Source: JAFLCM01 sp046154665 (lineage in GTDB: Bacteria > Planctomycetota > Phycisphaerae > Phycisphaerales > UBA1924). From it: a stretch of DNA of 64,000 bases. The notes beneath the pieces are model-generated. The model made no database searches and was not told the origin of the DNA. It saw only the letters and a list, made by a program, of their open reading frames with translations. The stretch is from assembly GCA_046154665.1 (NCBI GenBank), contig JBJXFG010000018.1, forward strand, positions 37,086-101,085. Reading direction: 5' to 3'. Every line of letters begins with the position of its first letter. Within the stretch, counting starts at the first letter, position 1. Below, in pieces: positions 25,205-31,916 of this stretch. A program made the translations under genes and the position numbers.

Positions 25205-26746
25205 GTGTGCTCGAGCCGTTCCATCTTCCTCGCACTCGCCGGCGCGCTCACACTCAGCGCCGCGGCGTCGGGCCGCGCCGTGTTCAACGACCCGCGCGGC
25301 GACGCCGACCCGCACCGCGTGGACCCCAACACCGGCCCGCCCGTCACGCTCCCGCCGGGGCGCGTGAACCCGGACATCCTGAGCCTGTCGATGACGGGCT
25401 GGATCCCGCAGCAGCCGTCCATCGATCGGTACATCGGCCGCGAGCCCCTCGCGGGCGAGACGTTCCATTTCCTGCGGCTGCAAGCCGAGTTTGCAGGGCT
25501 CTTGTCCCCGCCCGGGCCACTGGGAATGACGGGCAAGTTCTCGCCGACCCTGTACGGTCGCAGCCCGCTCTATCTGTTCATCGACATCGACATCGACAAC
25601 GACATCGACACCGGCGGCGAACTCGGGAACGAAGCGAAGGAACGCTACCTCGCCAACGTGTGCCGCTTCGGCGGTCGGCCCAGCGCCGGAGGCCCGGTGG
25701 CCAGCTCGATGCTGCTGCGCGCCCCGATCTCCGGCACGTTTGTCGATAGCGACTTCTTCACCAGCCCGCAGTTCGAACGCTCCGGCGCCGACTGGTCGCT
25801 GCTCTTCTGCGGTTGCGAGCAGATCACCGTGCTCGCCAAGATCAGCGGCGACGGCGACGATTCCTTCGAACCCAACGAAGACTGGATCATCGGCGGACGC
25901 TTCTTCCGGCGCGCGGGCGGCTATCGAGAAGGTAGCGCGGCGTTCGGCGGCTCGTTGCTCGGCGCGTACGACCCGGTGGTCGAGGCACGCTTCACGCACG
26001 CTTCGCCGTTGCCCGCTGAGCCCGCGGGCCGTACGCGCGTCACGCTGGTGTACCCGCTCACCATGCAGGGCGCGCAGCAACTCCGCGGCGTTGGCCCCAT
26101 CGAGCCGCCGGACCTCAACGTCTCCAACGACAACTGCGTATTCGAGGGGCTCATCGACCTGGTCGCGGGTGCGAACTCGGGCCAGCTCATCGGGCCGAAC
26201 TTCGTGCTGCAATCGCGCTGGGCGGGTCGGAACCCCGGCGCGTTCCTCAACCCGAACCAGTGGCGTCCCACCGTCATTGCCGCCACCGCGTACCCCGACA
26301 ACCGCCCGTTCCCATACCTCTACACCGACGTCGCTTTCGGCGAACGCTTCGGCGACACCACCGGCGACGCCCTCGCCAACGCCGTCGACCAGGCCGACAT
26401 TCAATCCGTCATCACCAACTTCGACGGCACCATCTTTGACGACGACGCCACGGCCAACGGCGTGGTCAAGATCCAGAACTTCGGCCCCAACTTCATCATC
26501 CACGACCTCGACTACGACGGCGACGTCGACCAGCAGGACGTCAACAACCCCGTCTACCCCGCGCCGCCGACCTGCCCCGGCGACCTCAACGCCGACGGCA
26601 CCGTCGACACCATGGACCTGGTGATGTTCCTCGCGCGGTTCGGAACGACCGTGCCGCCGTACACGCAGGGCGACCTCAACGGCGACGGCGCGGTGAACAC
26701 GGCGGACCTGACCGGATTTTTGGGGCGGTTCGGGCAGGCTTGTTGA
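25205..26746 (+). CDS. Secreted protein with dockerin-like C-terminal repeats
   Basis: Starting at GTG, the 513-residue product has a signal peptide (SIFLALAGALTLSAAASGRA) and a large mature region I cannot assign, rich in strands and including an Asp repeat (DIDIDNDIDTGG). A calcium-binding-like motif follows (DLDYDGDVDQQDVN), then two dockerin-like repeats (CPGDLNADGTVDTMDLVMFL, GDLNGDGAVNTADLTGFLGRF). The ending QAC with a Cys is shared with the deiminase-like protein. It begins 13 bases after the NtrC gene, so they are probably co-transcribed. It is presumably exported and may be a target or partner of the two-component pair; that is inference. Confidence 0.85.
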   Translation: MCSSRSIFLALAGALTLSAAASGRAVFNDPRGDADPHRVDPNTGPPVTLPPGRVNPDILSLSMTGWIPQQPSIDRYIGREPLAGETFHFLRLQAEFAGLLSPPGPLGMTGKFSPTLYGRSPLYLFIDIDIDNDIDTGGELGNEAKERYLANVCRFGGRPSAGGPVASSMLLRAPISGTFVDSDFFTSPQFERSGADWSLLFCGCEQITVLAKISGDGDDSFEPNEDWIIGGRFFRRAGGYREGSAAFGGSLLGAYDPVVEARFTHASPLPAEPAGRTRVTLVYPLTMQGAQQLRGVGPIEPPDLNVSNDNCVFEGLIDLVAGANSGQLIGPNFVLQSRWAGRNPGAFLNPNQWRPTVIAATAYPDNRPFPYLYTDVAFGERFGDTTGDALANAVDQADIQSVITNFDGTIFDDDATANGVVKIQNFGPNFIIHDLDYDGDVDQQDVNNPVYPAPPTCPGDLNADGTVDTMDLVMFLARFGTTVPPYTQGDLNGDGAVNTADLTGFLGRFGQAC

Positions 26747-26766
26747 GCGCGTCCATCTCGCAGCGA

Positions 26767-27810
26767 TCAGAACTGAATCGGAATCCCTTCCTTCCGATAC
26801 TTCTCGATCAGCAGTTTCGCTTCCGTCAGGGCCTGCTCGAGCCGCATCGAGGCGTCGTTCAAGTTTCGGAACAGGTCCGGGTTGTTCAAGAGCTGTCCCA
26901 CCGTGCCCTCGCCGCCGGACGCTTTCGCCACCAATCCCTGCACCTCGTGCACCACCGCGCCCAGTTCTCGTGACGCCGCGGCGAGATCGGCGGCGGTCTT
27001 GTTGAACTGGTCCGTCGCGCCCTTGGCGCTGTCGCTCACCACCCCGGCGGTCTTCTTCCACTCGTCGGTCAGCCCCGCGACGCGGTCGAGCGTCTCGGTG
27101 AGTTTCTTCATCGCGCCGGTGGCGTCGGCCTTGAGGTTCGTGTCGGTCAGCCAGCCGCGGGCGTCGGCCACCGCGAGATCAAATCTCTCGACGGCGCTTA
27201 CGAGGTTGGGCTGGGCGGTGCCGGCTTCGACCTCTTTCAGCGTGCGCGGCTCGAGCATGGCGCGGAGGCGCTGGCCCACGTCGGTGTAGGTATCGGCGAG
27301 CGTGTTGAACTTGGTAACGGCGGTGTCGAGCGCTCCCAAGCGCTTGTCGAGCAGGTTCGACATCTCGCCCATCAAACCAGGCGCGTAGGCCTTGCTGGTG
27401 AAGGTGTCGCCGGGCTTGAAGAAGTCGTTCTCGTCGACCACGCCGTCCGGCCCGCCCGCCGTGGCGGTGGCGGTGAGAGCGAGCTGCGCCTGGCCGACCA
27501 AGTCACGCAAGATCGAGACGGAGACATCCTTCGGCACCTTGACGGTCTGCTCGATGAGCAGCTCGAAGCGAACGCCCTGACGCGGGTCGTCGGACGTCTT
27601 GACGGTCTTGATATTGCCGACGCGCACGCCGTTGAGCGTCACCGGCGCACTGGGCACCAGCCCGCCGGCGTTGTCCATCTGCAGGCCGATGCTGTACGAG
27701 GGCGTGCGGAACCAGGACATCTCGCCCATCAGCCACAGCAAAACACCCAGGCCAACCAGCCCGACGATGGCGGTGGAACCGATGACGAAATCGCGGACCG
27801 GGTGCTTCAC
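26767..27810 (-). CDS. MlaD-like MCE domain protein
   Basis: The 347-residue protein has one N-terminal membrane anchor (about residues 8-30, VIGSTAIVGLVGLGVLLWLM) and an MCE domain (YSIGLQMDNAGGLVPSAPVTL, VRVGNIKTVKT, VSILRDLVGQAQLALT). A long helical tail runs to the end. MCE proteins form periplasmic rings or tubes that move phospholipids between membranes. It overlaps the ATPase gene by four bases (ATGA), so they are translationally coupled. The extended coiled tail (about residues 150-340) suggests a tunnel or spacer. The usual MlaE permease is not in this window. Confidence 0.92.
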   Translation of the reverse strand: MKHPVRDFVIGSTAIVGLVGLGVLLWLMGEMSWFRTPSYSIGLQMDNAGGLVPSAPVTLNGVRVGNIKTVKTSDDPRQGVRFELLIEQTVKVPKDVSVSILRDLVGQAQLALTATATAGGPDGVVDENDFFKPGDTFTSKAYAPGLMGEMSNLLDKRLGALDTAVTKFNTLADTYTDVGQRLRAMLEPRTLKEVEAGTAQPNLVSAVERFDLAVADARGWLTDTNLKADATGAMKKLTETLDRVAGLTDEWKKTAGVVSDSAKGATDQFNKTAADLAAASRELGAVVHEVQGLVAKASGGEGTVGQLLNNPDLFRNLNDASMRLEQALTEAKLLIEKYRKEGIPIQF

Positions 27811-28709
27811 GACGGCTCCCCTGTGTTCGCCGGGGCGGCGCGGGCGCGGGCCCGGGGCTGCTTCTTCATGTAACGAGGCTCCTCTTCCGGCTCGTAGTGC
27901 CCGCGCAGGAAGTTCTGCACATGCTCATCGTCCGATTTCTCGATCGCTTCGAAAGGGCCATCGGCGATGATCCGGCCGCCGCCGAGCATCACCACGCGGT
28001 CGGCGATCTTGCGGGCGCTCACCAGGTCGTGGGTGACGCAGATGCCGGTGACGCCGAGCTCGGCCTGAAGCTTCAGGATGAGCTGGCAGATGCCGTCGGC
28101 CCGCACCGGGTCGAGCCCGGTGGTGGGCTCGTCGTAGAGCATCACGCGGGGGCGCAGCATGATGGCCCGCGCGAAGGCGACGCGGCGCTGCTGCCCGCCC
28201 GACAGCTCGGCGGGGCGCTTGCCGCCGACGCCCGCGAGGTCGACCATCCGCAGCGCCTCCTCGGCGCGGTCCGACATCTCGTCGTCGGACAGGTCCATGT
28301 GCTCGACGAGCGGGAACGCGAGATTGTCACGGATGGTCATCGAATCAAAGAGCGCGGAGAGCTGGAACACAAAGCCGATCTGGCGGCGCACCGGGGCGAG
28401 GCCGTCCTCGTTGAGGGTATCGACGCGGGCGGCGTCGAACCACACCGAGCCCTTGTCAGGGCGCAGCAGCCCGACGATGTGCTTGAGCAGCACACTCTTG
28501 CCGGTGCCGCTGGGCCCCATGACCACGGCGGTGCGTCCCTCCTCGAAACCCACACTCACTCCGGAAAGGACGACGAGGTTGCCGAATGACTTGTGGACGT
28601 CTTCAAAGCGCACGATGCGGTGACCGCCGGTGCGTTGGCCCGGGTCGTGTCCCGAGTCCGCTGGCGCGGGCGGCGCTTCGTGAAGAGACTCGCTGTGGTC
28701 CTCGGGCAT
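27807..28709 (-). CDS. MlaF-like ABC ATPase for lipid transport
   Basis: The ATPase carries Walker A GPSGTGKS, Q-loop FQLSALFDSMTIRDNLAFPL, signature LSGGQQRRVAFARA and Walker B MLYDEPTTGLD, then switch His in CVTHD. The FDSMT...NLAFPL wording is characteristic of MlaF/Ttg2A. About 25 acidic and Pro-rich residues precede the domain. I chose the ATG at 28709; a GTG at 28736 would overlap the divergent Nudix gene. Only 17 bases separate the two divergent starts, so promoters must overlap coding sequence. It probably energises the MCE protein encoded downstream. Confidence 0.93.
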   Translation of the reverse strand: MPEDHSESLHEAPPAPADSGHDPGQRTGGHRIVRFEDVHKSFGNLVVLSGVSVGFEEGRTAVVMGPSGTGKSVLLKHIVGLLRPDKGSVWFDAARVDTLNEDGLAPVRRQIGFVFQLSALFDSMTIRDNLAFPLVEHMDLSDDEMSDRAEEALRMVDLAGVGGKRPAELSGGQQRRVAFARAIMLRPRVMLYDEPTTGLDPVRADGICQLILKLQAELGVTGICVTHDLVSARKIADRVVMLGGGRIIADGPFEAIEKSDDEHVQNFLRGHYEPEEEPRYMKKQPRARARAAPANTGEPS

Positions 28710-28726
28710 GGCCGTAGTATTGATCG

Positions 28727-29293
28727 ATGACGACACGCGAGCAACGCCGGACGATTCAAAGCGGCCCGAAGTTTGACTTTGATGAAGTGACGCTGGAGGG
28801 CCGCAACGGCGATCCGATCCGCCAATACATGATCCGGCACCCCGGCGCGGTGGTGGTGGTCCCGGTGCTGGAGGGGGGCCAAGCGGGAGACGCGGGCGGG
28901 CGTGGGGCCCGTCTGGTGATGATCCGCAACCGGCGTTTCACGCTCGGACGCGAGTTGTGGGAGTTTCCCGCGGGTACCCTCGAACCGCCAGAGCCGACGG
29001 AGGTGTGTGCCGCCCGTGAACTCGAGGAAGAGGCCGGGTACCGGGCGGGGCGGGTCGAGCGGCTGGGGGCGTTCTACACCACCCCGGGGATGACCGATGA
29101 ACTGATGCATGCCTATCTCGCCACCGACCTCACGCAGGTGGGCCAGCACCTGATGGAAGACGAGCGGATCACCGTCGAGATCGTCGAAGCCTCGGCGGTG
29201 CTGAAGATGATCGACCGCGGCGAACTGGTCGATGCCAAGAGCATGCTGGCGCTCTTCTTGGCAATCCGCCAGGGCAAGCTCTCCACTTCGTAA
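28727..29293 (+). CDS. Nudix hydrolase, ADP-ribose pyrophosphatase-like
   Basis: The 188-residue protein contains a complete Nudix box from GTLEPPEPTEV to AARELEEEAGY (G-x5-E-x7-REUxEExGU). The N-terminal strand region (FDEVTLEGRNGDPIRQYMIR), WEFPAGT and LGAFYTTPGMTDELMHAYLA fit ADP-ribose pyrophosphatases of the NudF type. It probably hydrolyses ADP-ribose or a related nucleoside diphosphate in the cytoplasm. It is divergent from mlaF and 24 bases ahead of the protease gene. Confidence 0.93.
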   Translation: MTTREQRRTIQSGPKFDFDEVTLEGRNGDPIRQYMIRHPGAVVVVPVLEGGQAGDAGGRGARLVMIRNRRFTLGRELWEFPAGTLEPPEPTEVCAARELEEEAGYRAGRVERLGAFYTTPGMTDELMHAYLATDLTQVGQHLMEDERITVEIVEASAVLKMIDRGELVDAKSMLALFLAIRQGKLSTS

Positions 29294-29317
29294 CACCCCA
29301 GACTCGCTCCCCGCTCC

Positions 29318-30397
29318 GTGCCACCCACGTTTCCAACCACCCCCCCCGGCAACCGCGGCTTCTGGCGACGACTCTTCGAGAACCCCGAGAACCCTCTCGG
29401 ATGGTCCCTCAAGATGTTCACCGCCCGCGGCATCACCGCGCGCGTCCATCTCCTCACCGTGGTCTACCTCCTCGGGCAGCTGCTCTGGTCCATTCCGCAG
29501 TCCCACGGCGGATTCCTTTTCGTCGCCCCCGCCATGCTCGCCCTGTTTCTCCTGGTGCTCGCCCACGAGTTCGGTCACTGCTTTGCCTGCCGATACGCCG
29601 GCGGCAGCGCCGACCGCATCGTCATGCTGCCCTGGGGCGGCCTCGCCCTCACCCAGCCGCCGAATGACTGGCGGGCCCACTTCGTCACCACCGCGGGCGG
29701 GCCGCTGGTCAACGTCGCGCTCGCGCCGGCCTTCGCACTGGGACTGTGGGCGTGCGGGCTGGGTCACACCGTGCTGTTCAACCCGTTCAATCCGATCAGC
29801 GCCATCTCGACGATTTCCGGCGGCGGCGACGCGGCCGTGCTGGCGAAAGTCACGCTCTTCTGGTTCCACGCCGTCAACCTCATCCTGCTGGGCTTCAACC
29901 TGCTGCTGCCGATGTACCCCTTCGACGGCGGGCGACTGATCCACGCGCTCTTGTGGCGCTCGATGGGCTACCGGCGCGCCACCCACATCGCCGTGCTGGT
30001 GGGCTTCGCGGGCGCGATGGTGCTGGGCGTGGCGGCGCTCTTGCTCGAGAAGGCGATGCTGGTTCTGATCGCGGTGTTCGGCGCGCTGTCGTGCTACGCC
30101 GAACTGAAGAGGCTGCGGGGCGAGGCGGATCTGCTGGGAAGTGAAGGCGGAGGCGGCACCGTTGAGGCCGACGCGAGCGATCGCCCGTGGGACTCGACAC
30201 TCCGCGACGAGACCCCCGAGGAGCGCGCCGCCGCCCGCCGCGCCGAGCACGATCGCCGCCAGGCCGAGAAAGCCGCCGCGGAACAGGCCGACCTCGACCG
30301 CGTGCTCGACAAGATCGCCGCCACGGGCATGGACAGCCTCAGCCGCGCTGAAATGAAAGTGCTCGAGCGCGAGACCGAGCGCAAGCGGAAGGCGTAG
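29318..30397 (+). CDS. Site-2 protease family (M50) membrane metalloprotease
   Basis: The 359-residue protein has the M50 motifs: LAHEFGH (HExxH) on the second helix, and NLLLPMYPFDGGR carrying the third metal ligand Asp late in the sequence. Helices are near residues 45-65, 70-90, 125-150, 185-210 and 225-260. A soluble tail of about 90 residues follows, rich in Glu/Arg and ending in DRVLDKIAATGMDSLSRAEM, the short C-terminal domain often attached to rhomboid-like or SpoIVFB-like proteases. Translation appears to start at GTG 29318. It would cut membrane proteins within the bilayer; the target is unknown. Confidence 0.92.
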   Translation: MPPTFPTTPPGNRGFWRRLFENPENPLGWSLKMFTARGITARVHLLTVVYLLGQLLWSIPQSHGGFLFVAPAMLALFLLVLAHEFGHCFACRYAGGSADRIVMLPWGGLALTQPPNDWRAHFVTTAGGPLVNVALAPAFALGLWACGLGHTVLFNPFNPISAISTISGGGDAAVLAKVTLFWFHAVNLILLGFNLLLPMYPFDGGRLIHALLWRSMGYRRATHIAVLVGFAGAMVLGVAALLLEKAMLVLIAVFGALSCYAELKRLRGEADLLGSEGGGGTVEADASDRPWDSTLRDETPEERAAARRAEHDRRQAEKAAAEQADLDRVLDKIAATGMDSLSRAEMKVLERETERKRKA

Positions 30398-30418
30398 CAA
30401 ACACGCGCCGCTGCCTTT

Positions 30419-30525
30419 GGTGGCACCGGTCTCCGACCGGTGCTGGCCGTTTCCACCGACGACACAATCAACGCCCTTGCGCCGATCAGCACAAGACCCT
30501 GCGCCGGTCGGAGACCGGTGCCACC
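30419..30525. repeat. Two-hairpin BIME-like element (GTGGCACCGGTC type)
   Basis: Both arms are excellent hairpins: CACCGGTC-TCC-GACCGGTG at the left, and CGCCGGTC-GGA-GACCGGTG at the right with one mismatch. The left arm is preceded by GGTGG and the right is followed by CCACC, so the ends also pair. It lies 22 bases after the protease stop, between convergent genes, and probably acts as a transcript end in both directions. Confidence 0.92.
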
Positions 30526-30548
30526 TGGAGCCGGCCCACCAAACCCGC

Positions 30549-31637
30549 TCACTCCACCAAAGCCCCCAGCAGCCGCACCAGCGTCGCACGGTCCGGCGTC
30601 GGCTGCGAACGGTGCAGCTCGCCCGCACGCCCAGCCGCCTCGCGCACGCGCTGCTTCAGCGCCTCGGTCCACGGGGGCCGCGTGGCGAAGGAAGCATCAA
30701 GGTCCGCCGCACGACGCAGCGCCCACGCCGCCGCTTCTTCGCGGTTCAGCATCGACGCCGCCACGGCATATCCAACACTGAAGGCCGCACGCTGGTCGGC
30801 GGAACCGGGCATCGCCGGCACATCCGCGCCGCGCGCGAACAACGCGTGCGCCTCGAGAAAACGCCCCTCTTCCAGCGCCGACCATGCCTGCTTCACCTCA
30901 TCAGCACTCAGCGGCTCAACCCGAGGCGGATCGGGCTTCACCTGACTTTCAGCAGCCCCCTTCTGCGCCGCCGTCGGAGACTTCGACACCGACGCCGGGC
31001 CGGGTCGCGCCGCGACCGCGGGCGCGGACTCGTTCCCCACAACCGGCGCGGCGCTCTGAACACCCGTCAGAGCCGCCTGGGCCCGCACCTGCGCCTGCCA
31101 CTGGTGATACTCCGACCCCGAGCGCGACAGCGCCGCAACTTCGGCGGCGCTCACACGCGTCGCGGCAACATCAGGATCGACGTACACCAACCGATACCGC
31201 GTCGAAGGCCCGCTGTACCACGGCTCGCTGCCGTAGTAAGTGCGATAGCGGTAGTACGGCCCGTACGAGCGGTAGCCGTAGCCCGAGTACGAAGAGCACT
31301 GCCGACCGAAGCGGTCGTGGACGATGACCGGGCCGAAGCTGGTGTGGACTGAGACGGTGGTGCCGCAGGACGACACGCCGCGGTGCGTCGAGCCGTACCA
31401 GCCGTAGGAATCGCGGCGGCTCGCGTGCGATCGGTGCGTCGGCGTGTCGCAGCGATCGCGGCTTGCATGGCGCGCTGAAGCGTCGACGTAGCGCTCGCGT
31501 CCGGCACCGCTTGAGCGACCATTGTCCTTGGCGAACGCCACGGTCGAACTCAACACCAGCGCCGCCGCACCAAGCACCAACCAACCGGCGCGGCGCGACG
31601 AACCAGCAACCAACCCACCCATTCCCGGCGATGACAT
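30549..31637 (-). CDS. Exported protein with Tyr/Ser-rich region, function unknown
   Basis: From the ATG at 31637 the product has 362 residues. It has a signal peptide (WLVLGAAALVLSSTVAFAKD), then a Ser/Arg/Tyr-rich stretch (SYSGYGYRSYGPYYRYRTYY) near residues 115-140. The C-terminal region (about 235-362) is helical and repeat-like (EEGRFLEAHALFARGADV, LNREEAAAWALRRAADLD), reminiscent of tetratricopeptide or Sel1-like helices. An AGAGAGG ribosome site lies before the start. I cannot name the family. A longer frame upstream runs antisense to the anmK-murQ gene and is not real. Confidence 0.8.
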   Translation of the reverse strand: MSSPGMGGLVAGSSRRAGWLVLGAAALVLSSTVAFAKDNGRSSGAGRERYVDASARHASRDRCDTPTHRSHASRRDSYGWYGSTHRGVSSCGTTVSVHTSFGPVIVHDRFGRQCSSYSGYGYRSYGPYYRYRTYYGSEPWYSGPSTRYRLVYVDPDVAATRVSAAEVAALSRSGSEYHQWQAQVRAQAALTGVQSAAPVVGNESAPAVAARPGPASVSKSPTAAQKGAAESQVKPDPPRVEPLSADEVKQAWSALEEGRFLEAHALFARGADVPAMPGSADQRAAFSVGYAVAASMLNREEAAAWALRRAADLDASFATRPPWTEALKQRVREAAGRAGELHRSQPTPDRATLVRLLGALVE

Positions 31638-31696
31638 GGCGGCCTCTCTTGCTCTCTCGAACGTTTTCGACTCGGGACGACACCCAACGTTCCGAC

Positions 31697-31769
31697 GCGA
31701 GCCCGGAGCGTGAGCGACGGGTTTCCGGGCACCGTGAAGGCAACCCACCCGCTGACGTTCGGGGCTCGT
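31697..31769. repeat. ACGAGCCCCGAGCGTGAG-family inverted repeat
   Basis: GCGAGCCCGGAGCGTGAGCG at the left is complementary, with a few changes, to CGCTGACGTTCGGGGCTCGT at the right. Related copies are at 32890-32977, 39484-39570 and 44625-44712, plus half copies at 6829 and 11695. It lies in the divergent region between the exported protein and anmK-murQ. Confidence 0.75.
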
Positions 31770-31916
31770 TTCCTCGGGGCTTTTCCTCAAGAATCGTACG
31801 CGAGCAACCCCGCGCGGATGCGACGAAAACTCCGCGAATGGCATGCCCAAAGGCGGGCGACGCCCGTGCGCCGATAATCTGCCCCCATCCAGACCGTCTT
31901 CCCGGACCCAACCCTC

